Source: Adiantum capillus-veneris (taxonomy: Eukaryota; Streptophyta; Polypodiopsida; Polypodiales; Pteridaceae). From it: a stretch of 64,000 nucleotides of DNA. How positions within the stretch are numbered: position 1 is the first letter of the stretch; every line of letters starts with the position of its first letter. Below are positions 1 to 11,471 of this stretch, one piece after another. The stretch covers positions 125,759,518 to 125,823,517 of the forward strand of contig CM043968.1 of assembly GCA_014529385.2 (NCBI GenBank), written 5' to 3'. Below the pieces are notes generated by a model that was not told the DNA's origin, did no database searches, and saw only the letters and a list, made by a program, of their open reading frames with translations. The translations under genes were made by a program, and so were the position numbers.

Positions 1-1150
1 ATATCAAAATTATGCCTTTCTCCATTAAAAATTGATGGAATGTGACCTACAATGCTTTGGTTGATGGTGCAAGATGTGAGTTTGGGGCTACTCAAGAACT
101 CTCCTTGGCTTTCTTGGCTCATAGGGGCCTCTCTCTTCACTCCAATCTCCATCATTTGCCCACCAATCGCATGTTCATCATCATCATCAAACACCCCCTC
201 GTCTGCTAGGGTATGCCACACTCTCAATAATTTTTTTAAAAATATCCTTGTATGAAGCAACTCATGCAAAATTTTAGCTCTCTCTTTCAAATCTCTGATG
301 AGATCCAAATGCAAATATTTATGGTATAAATTTTTACCATCAACACAAAATCAATTGAATGCTCTCTCCAATGAGACTTCAAAGTCATCCACCCATGACT
401 TTGGCTTATACAATTTATTGTGTATAATATCATGCTTGAGAACATAATATTTCTCCAATAATGTCAATGAGCAATGTTAGGCTTTATGGTCATCATGACT
501 GCATTGCAAAGTAGGTTTTGTTTACATTGTTTCCAATCATTATCATTTTGGCCGAAAAAAATGCAGCAAGAATGCTTTACAATTTTCCCCCATGATACTT
601 TCATTTTACGTCAATGGTGTACTTCACATATGCAACATGTGCATTCAAATTTCCTAAATTGTGTCAAAGAAAAGCTTTACACCAAAAATATTTGTGGGTG
701 TAAGGTTTTTCTAGCATAACCCATTAACTAAAATGCCAAGATCATCAATCTTTATATGTGTGTGTGAACAAACTCTTCGTAACAATTTAATTCCCAAAAA
801 TGGTTAATTGTATTGGTAGAATTTTACAGCCATGGATTTGCTTCAAGTTTATTTGATCAAATGAAGCAAAAGATGTCGTGAACGATACTTATCTTGGCAC
901 ATTGAAAAGCATCTACAGATGGTCGTTTGGTTGCGCTTCTGTGTTGCCTCTTATCTTGAGCTCGATACTCATTAATTTGAGCATGCATGGAAGAAAGTTT
1001 AGTTTTGACAAAAACTACAGCACAACGGCTTGAACTTTGCATGGACCTGCGTTTGACTGTAATCAATGCAACTTCACACTAGTTGTGTCAATTTGTGTGC
1101 ACGAGATATGTCGAATCCAATTGTTTCCTTGTATTCGGCCACTGTTATGC
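1..1150. other. Unassigned AT-rich DNA
   Basis: I find nothing recognisable here on either strand. The longest open stretch is 81 codons at 474-719 (+) and resembles no family I know; the reverse strand reads no better, with stops every few tens of codons. There are no terminal repeats or promoter-like signals I can defend. Confidence 0.5.
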
Positions 1151-1189
1151 AGCGCTCATAGAAAATGTACACTACAAAATGTGTTGAAT

Positions 1190-1395
1190 TAAATTATTGT
1201 AGCATAGAGCAGCATTACCCAAGTGGTTGTGACATAGGGTTGCAACCCGCCCGTCCTGTGTTTGGTGCTCATGGAGCGCAAGAAACCGGTGTCTTTTTGC
1301 CTGCACAAAACTGTAAACTGAGGGGTATTGAACCCGTGTCTTGTGCCTTACATTTCATTCACATCTTCTAACCAAGTCTCCATTGCCCTTGAGAT
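1190..1395 (-). mobile_element. Candidate tRNA-derived SINE
   Basis: On the minus strand an A-box-like stretch (ACTTGGTTAGAAGATG, about 1377-1362) is followed roughly 40 bases later by a B-box-like stretch (CGGGTTCAATACCCC, about 1336-1322). Both the sequences and their spacing match an internal RNA polymerase III promoter of a tRNA or tRNA-derived SINE. The rest does not fold as a tRNA cloverleaf that I can see, and no poly-A or simple-repeat tail is obvious at the expected 3' side near 1190. Ends are approximate. It could be a chance tRNA-like match. Confidence 0.4.
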
Positions 1396-1399
1396 GTCT

Positions 1400-2540
1400 A
1401 GAGGTCGCTTCCATCTCTATAAAGAGACGAACAGCAGGGATCGCCAAGTGTAAGAGGGGGAAATAGAGAGAGATGGCGGCGGTTAGAGCACGAGCATGAA
1501 AGAGAACGTGAGCAACATGAAGAGAGAAGGAGAGACACGAGAGAGAAACATGAATAACTACTCATTGATTCACATGATTGATTCATCCTCCATTTACAAG
1601 AAGGCTTCACAATTACAAATTTCTCATGCCTCTTGTCACTTCTCTCAAGGTGACTCTTCATGGCTCCCATAAACCTTAGTGTAAAGCCTAGGGGGTGGTG
1701 CAATTTACGGTTCAACACAAAACACGTGTCAATGGATGGAGGTTGAATTAGTACTTCCTGAGGTTTGATCAAGCACCTATGATGGAAATCCGTGAGGAGG
1801 GAGACTCCTCCACCTCAACTGAAGAAGAATCAAGTCAGGGGGAGGGCTAATGAGGGCCGTTTTTCAAATTTTGCTCCACCTCTCTCTTGGTATGCACTTG
1901 ATGCATGAAATCACAAAAAAAATCTATGTTTTTATTTTGTACATAGCTATGGTTTTGAAACATTTGGATCTTGGAATAAGGAGAGGTAGGAACAAACCCT
2001 ATGAGAAGAAAAAATCATTGGATGCTAATTCTACCCGACGGTCACTACAGGTGAAGATTAAAAGTCAATAGTGAAAGGGAGGAGAATCTTATGCATTATG
2101 AAGTTGGTGTCAAGAAAATATTATTAAATTCAAGTATAATTCACTTGTGGACACAAGGCTTGCACATGAAGTCAAGAAAGGACCACTGGAAGACTTTTGG
2201 AAAGGAAAAGATGGACACATATTTTTGTGGGATTTTTTTGTATTTGTTTCATTCCGAATTGAAAAACGTTTTCAACAGCAAAGTTGTAGGCGTTGAGCTA
2301 ATCTTTTGGCACAAATTTTTCTAATAATTTTTGAAGCTAAAATTTGGGAGATATGGCCAAAATCGTGGAGCCTATCTATCCACATTCGAAGAAGTCATGA
2401 TTATCCAACTCCACACACACAATTTCATATAGGTTTCTCACCATTATTGCTCTATTTTCTCTTATTTTATCAACAATGTCTCAAATATCATAAGGAAGCT
2501 CTTGGACTCAAGCTATGGAAGGTGGCATGGAGACAAAACT
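1400..2540. other. No gene seen
   Basis: A purine-rich stretch at 1440-1560 (AGAGAGA with GAACGTGAGC-like runs) gives open frames on both strands, the longest 124 codons at 1398-1772 (-), but these are composition effects. The remainder (1850-2540) is AT-rich and closed in all frames beyond about 80 codons. Confidence 0.45.
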
Positions 2541-2935
2541 CGCCATGATGAAGGTGATTAGGAGGAAATTCGTCAGTAAGCAAGGCACACGGATCTCTCT
2601 CATTGGGGGAATGCCTCTAACTGAGGTTACTCTGTAATAACTCCTCTTGCTCATATTCTCTTCCCTAATCACTCTCTTGGCCTATAAAAGGAGGCCTTCT
2701 CTTTTGTAAACGGGGACACACTACACACACACACACACACACTAACCAATATGCACACTATCACATACCCACACCCCTACATATACACACCCTTGTACTA
2801 CATGCTAGTAGCATGAATCCTAATCACATAATCACAACATCATCACCATCACCATCACCATGCACAAAATGAGCACCATATCTACACACACTTGTAATGA
2901 AGGATTGAAGGCACAATTTCAAGAAGAAGAATGAT
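2541..2935 (+). promoter_or_regulatory. LTR-like promoter with TATA box and CA/CAC repeats
   Basis: A strong TATA box (TATAAAAG, 2683-2690) sits in the palindromic context GGCCTATAAAAGGAGGCC, a setting common in plant LTR promoters and repeated on the opposite strand in LTRs at about 6,940 and 25,410. About 35 bases downstream is a (CA)n run at 2723-2743, then a CAT/CAC repeat at 2838-2862. No LTR ends or target duplication were found, so this may be a remnant LTR or an orphan promoter. The first downstream ATG frames (2931, 2956) are short and look non-coding. Confidence 0.35.
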
Positions 2936-3020
2936 GGCTACACTCATGATATTCCTTGCCATCAACTCCCATCCCTCCATCATGCTTCCTACGGTCTTGT
3001 CCCCTTCTCATATTCTTTCC

Positions 3021-3158
3021 CTATGCTACCTATTGTATTCATCTTTTGCAAGCACTCAACACACTCCATCTTGGTGCCATATTCTTCCCCTATGCTACCT
3101 ATTGTATTCATCTTCTGCAAGCAATCAACACACTCCATCTTGGTGCCATACCTTGTGT
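3021..3158. repeat. 69-bp tandem duplication (2 copies)
   Basis: The segment starting CTATGCTACCTATTGTATTC occurs at 3021 and again at 3090, so the period is 69 bp. Copies differ at only a few positions. Because 69 is a multiple of three, short open frames on both strands carry the duplicated peptide; that is a by-product of the repeat rather than evidence for a gene. Confidence 0.8.
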
Positions 3159-3538
3159 CGTTTGGGATACACTTCATTGTGAATATGGTTTATACTTGTT
3201 CTTTCCATTTTGCTTAACTTAAGGTGTGCAGATTTGCCACCATACACACACTCTCCCTCCCTCTCATAATCCTATCATCTTGCTACTTGTATATTAAGGT
3301 GTGGATTCACCACCTCTGGGATGAGAAGTAAGCATATTTTCACGTTTCCCTTACCTCATTAACTTCCTTACTACATGCACAAGTAGCAAACCCATTCTCA
3401 CTCACTCACCATTCCTCTCATCTTGTTTTCCGGCCACCCCATCCCACACTTGGGCGTGGATCTTGAAATTGTTTATTGTGGCATGTTTGATTGTGTATAT
3501 GTACGTGTCCTAGCCGCATATCTTGCTAGGTGGTGCCC
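3159..3538. other. No gene seen
   Basis: Pyrimidine-rich, low-complexity DNA with several CTCACTCAC-like and CTCCCTCC runs. I see no open frame or terminal repeat worth reporting. Confidence 0.4.
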
Positions 3539-4047
3539 CTATTGTGTACCTCCCATGATGAGGCCATCGTGCATAGTCTTGGTGTAGAGGCCACCAGGTC
3601 TATTTTTCACTTCCGCCTCTCAATAGATTCCTACCGCTCCTTGGTTAGTCGCCACTTTAGTTACCTTCTTGTCAAACACTAGAGTGGCATTAGGAAGGTC
3701 TATTAGAGGAGGTATTTTGGTGATTTCAAAAACCATCTTCCCTTTTACCACATTATCCTCGTATTTGTTGTAGTTCTCTAGATCCTTAACGATAAGGTAA
3801 TGTGTTCCCTTCTCATCACGAAATCTATCCCCATCGTCGTAAGCTAGAAGGGCATCCACTCCTTCTGCTAGTTTTTCATCAATCCATATGCTGTTTTGTC
3901 CCCTTCATCAGCATATACCAAAGCCCCATGGGCACGTGGTCCTTCTAAGTAAAGGGTTGTAAACCTCATTGTCCGAGGAGGGTTCTTAGAGGTGCTCCCT
4001 CCTCCTACTTGGCTTGGTCGGCTAACCGCGGTGTTCTGGTCAGCCAT
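3539..4047 (-). pseudogene. Broken ORF of unknown family (PNA-motif protein, copy 1)
   Basis: Reading the minus strand from an ATG at 4047, the frame begins MADQNTAVSRPSQVGGGS and runs about 59 codons. A one-base shift then moves it into the frame that stays open to 3620. After one stop the same frame carries a further GGLYTK...GLIMGG segment to 3539, giving about 165 codons. Composition is protein-like, with the segment PPLIDLPNATLVFDKK and an acidic middle (DDGDRFRDEKG). The order HYLIVK - PPxxDxPNA - VGIY recurs in the ORF at 32,070-32,768 (MYLVVQ - PPKLDKPNA - VGLY), so both descend from one gene. It lies about 2.3 kb inside a gypsy-type LTR, on the same strand as the LTR promoter, where an extra ORF or gag would sit. 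I do not recognise the family. Confidence 0.55.
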
Positions 4048-4591
4048 GAGGTAAAAAGATTGTTCAGAATAGGTTTCGGTCCCACTACTGTCTTATATGA
4101 TTGGTGATAGTGGATCTATTCTAGCTTTGGCCATGCTCGCCTCCGTAGACACTAAGCTAATATGATATCCTTGTGATCTTTGTTCTCTTTTGAGGTTTCT
4201 CCCTGATCTTAGATGCATTAATTCCTTAACACACCACTATCAATCCTAACCTTTTACCTTATAAGTTCACTCTATCGTTCCTTACTCTGGCTATTTCAAC
4301 TCTTTTGTTGGTTGACTGATTGCACTTCCAATTGGTATTGACTTGATGGGCTTTGTTGCTGGCTATCTGTACAAAACTTTAGACTCTGCAATTTTTTGTC
4401 AATAGTGATTTTAGTAACATTCAGTATTGGTTAGTAAGAATATGTGAGTACATCCAGTCCAAAGTTTGTTTTGGAAGGGTTGGTTCTCTGTGTATGTCCT
4501 TCTCAGTGAATTGGCTGGTAAATTGTGTTGCTAGAGTTAAGTGGAACACTCTGACGGGCTTAATTTAATCAAATAGGCTCTAAATTTGGTC
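4048..4591. other. Leader DNA of the minus-strand LTR element, no gene
   Basis: AT-rich DNA between the unknown ORF and the first palindrome-bearing repeat. No frame of interest. It is presumed part of the internal domain of the element whose LTR starts at 6402; that assignment is inference from position only. Confidence 0.35.
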
Positions 4592-6060
4592 TTAGACTTT
4601 ATATGTGTATAAAGTCTATCTGACAAAAATAGCAATATTTCTTCTCCAGATGTTCTCTACCATGCATGTAAATCTTAGAAGCTTTCAAAATGAAAATTAG
4701 ACCACTTTTGTGCAAGTTATAATTAGATGCAGCCTGATTCTATCTCAATTTTTGTTCTTTGGCACTTACTGACCCAAATATGCTCCAAAATGAATACAAT
4801 CTTGGCTATTGGCTTCTAAGGTCCTTAGAATGCTAGGATATGCCCAAGTTTAGCTTTTGAATTCAATAGGGTCAAAAGGACATCATACGCATATAAAGTC
4901 TTTTTTACCAGAATGAAGAGGTTTTTGCAGGTTTGTGCTTATAGTCGTGTGCTCATACCTCTTGTGTAGTCTGAAGTTCAAAAAATGTTCAATATCATAA
5001 AAAACACATTATACGTGTATAATTTCTTTTTGACCCAATTGAATTGAATCTTGCTCCAGAGGTAGTCCAACACTTATAGACTTCACAGATATTCTCATAC
5101 TCAAATTTGGAATCAAGTTTGTTCGAGTTATGGCCCAAATGAGTGTCTGGGATGTTTGGAATTGTTCCTGGTCTTTTCAAGCTCAGATTTTGGTCCAAAT
5201 GCAATAAAATTTAAGCTATGGACTCCCTCAATGCTCTAGGACACTTGGGAATACACATTTGTACAATTTGAGTCTAATCTAGGCCAAAACACATTATACA
5301 CGTATAAAGTCTTTTTGACCAGGATGAATGCAAATTTCTGCCCAAGGTTCTCCTTTATGTGTACACAAAGCATATGTGCTCAAAGTCAGGTTTTAATGCC
5401 AATGTTTCACCAATTCACCACTTTTATTTGCATTTGGCTAGAATTTGCAAAATTCTCTCTAAATGTCAGGTTGGCTGACCAAATGGTGTGAAATCTTGCA
5501 ATCAAGCTTATAGCTACCTTCCAAGTGCTTAGTGATGACAAACATGCAGGTTACTGCCCAAATCTAAGCAAAAAATACTATACGTGTATAATGTCTATCA
5601 TCGCAGATTTCAGATCTGTTTCTATCCTAAGTTTCCCTGTTTATTAGCAACATGTTCATGTGTTTACAACAAAATTTAAAGCTCGAAAGTGCTCACAAAC
5701 AAAAAAAAAATTCTTTTTCCCGTTTCAACCACTTCATCATTTGGTTTTTGGTCCCAACATCTATGCCAAAATTTCCCACTCAAGGTGTTCCTAGGGTTAA
5801 AAGACTCTTTTGAACACCCTGGTACAATCAGTTTCCATAGTTTTGGTCTCTTTTTAGCCCTGGAGACTTTATACGCGTATAAAATCTAACCTTGCAAAAT
5901 TGAGATTTTTATGTGCAGAGCCCTCTCAAATGTCTTATTAAGCTCTCATCAACCCTTAAGCATTGAGAAAATTTTTGTGAACTTTGTTTTTGCACTGTTT
6001 CGACTAAGAATCAATCTCCTTTCAAGGTTTCAATGCAAACAATCAACTCAAGAAAATCTC
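4592..6060. repeat. Degenerate ~286-bp tandem repeats with a palindromic core
   Basis: The palindromic core TTATACGTGTATAA, usually followed by AGTCTTTTTGACC, recurs near 4592, 4885, 5005, 5290, 5575 and 5862. Five of the spacings are multiples or near-multiples of about 286 bp (293, then 285, 285, 287); the copy at 5005 is a half-step insertion 120 bp after its neighbour. Between the cores, weak similarity is visible (for example GCTCTAGGACACTTGGG and the related ATGCTAGGATATGCCC before the cores). The array fills the leader between the primer-binding site at 6383-6401 and the unknown ORF. Confidence 0.6.
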
Positions 6061-6382
6061 ATTGATGGACTCCTCTAGATCAAGATCAAATCATCTACCT
6101 AAAGCTACTCCTAAACATAAAAAATGGAATTTTGCAATTGTGAGTAGATAAGCACTTAATTGACACACACGGACTAACTAATGCCTTTATCACCTCATCA
6201 AGCACTCAAACTCCAAAATCGGTACAGTTTTAAACTAAATCATGGGTGACCAAAGCAAGACACACACTTCCTACACCTCTCTATAGGTCCTAACTAAACT
6301 AAGATAAAAAAGAATACTCTAGCACACTAGAGGAACTCTCACCTCATAGGATTAGTCTAAGGTCATCGACCTAGGGCTTTGT

Positions 6383-6401
6383 TCCTTGAAAATGGTGCCA
6401 A
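6383..6401 (-). promoter_or_regulatory. Degenerate primer-binding site of a gypsy-type element
   Basis: On the minus strand, directly after the LTR end (CCAACA), the sequence reads TTGGCACCATTTTCAAGGA. Tat/Athila-type gypsy elements of plants typically have a primer site of the form TTGGCGCCGTTGCCGGGGA, complementary to tRNA-Asp. The first eight positions match at seven and the remainder is eroded. Position immediately inside the LTR supports the call. Confidence 0.45.
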
Positions 6402-8485
6402 TGTTGGCGGATACGCTGGAGAGGGGGAAAGGGGGACACACCCAACACACAACACAATGCCTCACTATAGCCTAAGGTATACACAACGCCCCAATCCACT
6501 AGAGTTCACCATCAAAACTCAACACTACCCACAAACAAACCACCGCTTTCACACAACCATACGCACATACGCCTTGCAATGCACCAGAAAAACTCAATCA
6601 CTCCGCTTCGCTCAATTCACAGCCTTCCACACTCATACAACCTCTCTCTATCCCTCTTTGCACGACAAACCTCGGGGGCACACATGCCTACACACGCCCG
6701 GAAACACACGCACACAAGCAGAGAAGAGAGGGGGGAAGGGGGAATGACGCCCAAAAACAGTAGGGAATAGTCTTCTAGCATAGGCAATATCATGTACAAC
6801 CAACACACTGCTGGCATGAACCTCGACAACCAAAAACAATGGTTTAAAGGACTTGGCAAAACACCTCAAGTAAAAAAGCTCACATTGGCCAAAGACCCTG
6901 GTCCAAAAGACCCTAAAAAATGAACAAAAACCTCCTTTTATAGGGGTGTGCTTAGGAATCCCAAAAAAGAAAATTGGGGTCACCTTCCACGTCGTGCGCT
7001 TCATTTGGAGTTCTTTTTAGAATTTGATTGTTGCATTGCCAACACTTGGCCTAGTTTATTTTTGGAAACCTTTGCATGCTTCACATTGGTCCTTATCCCT
7101 TCCATTTTTGCTGGCCACCCGAACTTCCTTTTTCTTGGCCTTTGAGCATCCTTAGCCTTGCTCTTCAATTGCCCTTGTCGGCACCTCCTTTGCAGCGGGA
7201 CCCCTTCCCTACCAAGGCAATAGCGATGTTGCTATTGGGGGGGGGGGGTACAACCCTTTACCTCAAAAGATGTGGCCCTTGGCGAGCGCGGGCACTGCCC
7301 CTACCACTTCCCACATCATCACAGCCTTCAATCACCACGGGCAGTTCCGCTGCCTCGCCTCACTGGCTCACTTCAAAACCACCACCAACGGCCATCAAGT
7401 CCGCCACAACAGCGCCCAGCGTCGCACACCATAGCTAGGGGAGGGGAGATCCCCTCACACCTCTTCTATACAATGGGGAGGCCATGCTTCAACTTATATA
7501 GTGTTGCCTTTGGCCCTTACACTGCGCTTATGGGATAACTTTGGGCCACGTGGCAGCTCGGAGACCATAGCCCTTGGGGCTCCAAAACCTTCTTTAAAAT
7601 TCCACATTAAAACTCCTTTTCTTCTCTTGAGTTGGGTACCCTGTGTAATCCTGCCCAGTAGGCCTATGCCCCGGCTTTGAAGCCTGACCTAAAATCCACC
7701 GTTTTCATCGTCCAGGCATATTTCTCTTGCCCCATTTCGAGATCTCCAAGGCTATCATCTGATGCCGCCAAAACACGATCAAACCATTTGAAATCAACTT
7801 CGGACAAAGACACCCAATCTTCCGACTGTCATAACTTCTTGCTCCGAACTCCGTTTGGCATGCAGTCTCTTCATGTTAGCTCCGTAAGATGCACACCCTG
7901 CTCTAGAACTTTGTCGAGGCTCAAAAGATACCAGATGGTACATTCTCCCATACGGTTAAGTGGGCTCAGACCCGGCCCCCGAAAAAACTTCAAATGACCA
8001 TATCTCGCAAACAGGGCTCCAATCCGCAATCCGAAAAGACGGGTAGGCTCCATGAATCGAGCTCTACACATCTATACCTTGATTTCCCCTTGGACCACCT
8101 GTCCCGAGCTGCCCTGTCCGACAAAAATTTGTAAACCACCAAAACTTCAACCTTCAATAACATGGGCTCCGTAGCTCGGTTTGATGAACCGTCTGGACGT
8201 GCTCCTTCAGCACCGCAAGCTCTTATTTCCTAGACCCAAAAGATGCACTTTGCATCTCCTTCACCTGCTACCCAAAGTAGCCCCACATGGAGCCTTCCCT
8301 GGCCTATAAGTCGCATCATGCATACACTTCCGCTGCCACCTGCCATCCCCTGATTCTCCTAGCTGCTCTGGTCCTTTGCCATGCTTCTGTTTGCATGTAC
8401 ACATTTGTCCATGCCATCTTGCCGACACAATTTGACTGCACCAACGCTACGAGCAGCTGCTAGCATAGCGAGAACAGAACCAACA
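6402..8485 (-). mobile_element. Long LTR (~2.08 kb) of a gypsy-type element
   Basis: The block starts TGTTGGCGG (6402) and ends CCAACA (8485) on the plus strand, giving a perfect six-base terminal inverted repeat of the TG...CA type. A TATA box reads TATAAAAGGAGG on the minus strand at about 6944, so transcription runs leftward into the primer site at 6401. The interior is GC-richer than its surroundings, with a G run at 7238-7248 and many short open frames (for example 6379-6747 and 7076-7438, +) that are not conserved coding. A length of 2 kb is within the range of Tat/Athila LTRs. The second LTR was not found, so I cannot verify the ends by comparison. Confidence 0.45.
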
Positions 8486-9916
8486 ACTCTTTTCTGGCAC
8501 ATGGAAATAAGAAGATGGGTGTCAAGCACCTTCTTGACCTTTTAAGACAATCTGTAATCGAGGAAATCAAATCTAAGCGTTCTATGCACTAATGAAAGCA
8601 ACCTAACCTATGATGCTCATGCTATTTGAAACTAGGCCAAATGCATTCGAAATGTCACGAAACTCACACGATATACTCTCCTTATCACAAGATCAATACC
8701 CTATGGACTATGACTTGGTATCCGTCTAACTACCTCGTGTGACAATCACGTATAAAGACAGGCCACAAAATACAGGTTACCATTTTTTGTTGCACATGGT
8801 CCTAGCGCATAGCTCTACTCTCCATGAACCCATAGGTACAAAGAACTCACCAAATGGATACCCAGTTTGCAAGAAAACTCACCCAGAAGCTCGTAGGAGC
8901 TCACTTTGTGACGTCATTAGAATCACACACTCTTGGTGTTGCATGAAATCGCTCACTGTTGCTAGCAATTTGGTGGTGTCGCTTTTGCAATGGACCTTCC
9001 GTAGAGCGTGTAGGGAAGGGAAGAAATCACACACTCTCTCTCTCTCTTAGAAACAACACACATTGAAACACAAAATTGATGAATTCAAAAGTTGGTCTTA
9101 GGGTTACAAAATTTAGCTTATATACAATTCCTCCCTAGAGGCTTGTTCCCACAAAGTCTAATGGCTACTCAAATATTACAAAAGATATCATTCCACTTCA
9201 AAAAATAATGATACAACAAATTGGGACACTTCTTCTGTGTTCTGCTGTCAACAATTAGATTGTTATGCTTTGGATGCTTCTAGCTTATGTGATGTAGTGG
9301 TACCTTTGTCTTGGGTCGAAGCATGTATTGGTGGTACCACTTTTTGCACCTTTTGGTGGTACCACCAATAGCCCCTAGAAAAAGGGAACTATCATATTGC
9401 ATGTAAAGGTATTTTTTGAAAAGCACGCAAAATCTAGGTGTATCTTCATGCAGGTTATTATGGAATGGTGTGGGGTCCTCATTTTTCAAAAACCTCATTA
9501 AGAACTAATGTGACTGTTGTGGCCCCGCTTGATGCTTATGCATGAAGCTCAATTGCTTTTCTCTTATCCACCCTTCTCACAGAAGCTACCCTACTCTCCT
9601 CTTCTCCACCCTTCTCACAGAAGTTTCCCTGCTCTCCTCTTATCCACCGTTCTCATAGAAGCTACCCAAATTTTCCATCGTTCAATATAGAGATGAACAC
9701 TCCCACACCCAAGAAGAAGGAAGTTCAAGGGCCCATATCAAGATTTAGAGTCTGTTCAACAGACCCCATCATACGCGCCAGAATCAAAGCATGTTGAAGC
9801 TTCTTGATCTAAATGCCCCCCCCCAATAGCAAAGTCTCCGGGAAAAGGTAGTATGGTAGTCTTTTCTTGTTTGAGCAATGCATGCATCTCACTATTGGCA
9901 AAAAAATTAACTTCTC
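8486..9916. other. No gene seen
   Basis: AT-rich to balanced DNA with only short frames. Short internal direct repeats occur at 9557-9665, where CTCTTATCCACCCTTCTCACAGAAG-like text recurs three times at roughly 45-bp spacing, and a GGTGGTACCAC palindrome is repeated at 9331-9370. Nothing assignable. Confidence 0.4.
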
Positions 9917-10740
9917 TTGATCTTATTGGTAGCATCATCGGAGTATCCAAAACTATCCCGATTATTGGAGTTGCATCAGGAGTATGGTTTGAGTATGGAG
10001 GGAAAGCTACCCAAGGAGCTCATTGACAAGGAATTTCCATCTGGTGAGTGGCTCACTATCTTCATGATGCCTGAGAAGAAGAAAATCAAGGTCTTCCTCT
10101 ACATGGTGCACAACCACCTCTATGATGCTTGTTGCTTCCTTTATCAAAAGGCATACGATGATGCCCCCTTCATGGTGAAGTCATGACCAATTTTTTAAGG
10201 GGCTTTGCCTATGAAAATTGTGGAGTAGCTAATGAAGAACCTAAAAGCCATAGGATTGCATGGGTAGTGGTCGGTGGCATGGTCTTGGAGAATTTCAATT
10301 CACAGAAGGGGAGTTTGAATAGGAAGTGACGAAGTTCATGATGGATTACGGTGTGCACATTTTACCAGGACATAACAATTTTGTTGTGGACTGTATAGCC
10401 CTACAACATCCAATCTCCCTTTGAAACAAACTGAGACTACAACCCATCCCTTGTACACAGAGTGGGTGGATCAAATTAGATGAACTTAATTGCCAGGCCC
10501 ATAAAGCTAAAGAGAAGGTCACTTCTGCTAGGTTTGTCTTCGCAGAAAAGCATGATTTATGGTTGTGCAATGAAGGTAGCTATTGAGCTTATGCTCTAAT
10601 TATTGCAAAGATGGAGAGGCTCATAGCAGAACTGTAGGTATTTAAAGCATCTTCATCAAATAATGAAGGTCTTATTGTGCAAAAGGAAGCTGAGATTGGA
10701 GTGCTGACGAGGAATTGGTGTTGGCTTGACTAATCCTGCA
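9917..10740 (+). pseudogene. Unknown coding remnant
   Basis: An 89-codon frame at 9917-10186 has protein-like composition, including KELIDKEFPSGEWLTIFMMP and VFLYMVHNHLYDACCFLYQK. Beyond its stop, coding-like text continues in shifting frames, for example RIAWVVVGGMVLENF near 10,255, DYGVHILPGHNNFVVDCIAL near 10,350, and a charged, coiled-coil-like segment around 10,500-10,680. This looks like a decayed protein of more than 250 residues broken by frameshifts. I do not recognise it; it could be a host gene fragment or a retroelement capsid region. It ends where the AGTGCTT repeat array begins. Confidence 0.35.
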
Positions 10741-10779
10741 AATATGAAGGAGGAGGTGTCTCTAATGCAGGTACTAAAA

Positions 10780-11400
10780 TCTTACAATTCTAAATTGTTG
10801 TGAACTTTTCAGTTCTTAGATCACTTCAAAGTGCGTGGACATCACTTGAGAGGTTAGAGCGCTTGAAAGTGATTAGAGTACTTTAAAGTGCTAGGACCAC
10901 TACCAAGTGCATGAGAAGTGATAATGCTTATAAGATTTTGAGACACTTATACTGCTTAAAGGTGCTAAAAAATGCTTGTAAGTACTTGGTAGTACTTAAA
11001 AGTGCTTCTAAGTACTTTATAGTGCTTAAAAGTGCTCCAAAGTGTTTCAAAGTGCCTCAAAGTACTTGGAGTGCTTCATAGCATCAAAGTGTTGTAAAGC
11101 ACTACAATGTGCTTCAAAGTATTTGAGAGTGATTCCAAGTGTTTCAAATTTCTTTCTACTACTTCACCTTATGGCCATTTCTAGGCACTCTACATCACTT
11201 TGAAGTGTTGTAGGTACTCTAAAGTGCTTCCAGGTGCTTAAGATTACTTGAAAATGCTACTACTTCCAAGCATCTTCAAGCACTTGAAACCACTTTGATG
11301 GACTGGAAAACATTCCCTGGCATTTGAAACACTCTAAAGTGCTTGAAAGTGCTTCATTGTGCTTCCAAGTGCTTTGGATAGTGCTTGAAAGTGATAATGG
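10780..11400. repeat. AAGTGCTT-type degenerate minisatellite
   Basis: A 10-12-bp unit close to AAGTGCTTCA is repeated dozens of times with heavy drift (AAGTGCTT, AAGTACTT, GAGTGCTT). It is the same motif, in opposite orientation, as the array at 12,540-13,034 and its continuation beyond the copia insertion at 18,790. Confidence 0.75.
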
Positions 11401-11471
11401 CAGATAAACCTTCAAGATTCATGGTTGGTTGTGCAATTTTTAATTTTCTTTTGTTTTTCATTTTGTATAGA

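Noticed and set aside
1322-1377. Functional tRNA gene
   Set aside because: Only the A- and B-box-like words fit; acceptor and anticodon stems cannot be formed from the flanking bases.
1398-1772. 124-codon minus-strand frame
   Set aside because: Ser/Cys-rich translation of a purine-rich stretch; no conserved motif.
6379-7538. Four open frames of 63-122 codons
   Set aside because: They lie in GC-rich LTR sequence, run in several frames and both strands, and are Pro/Ser/His-rich without domains.
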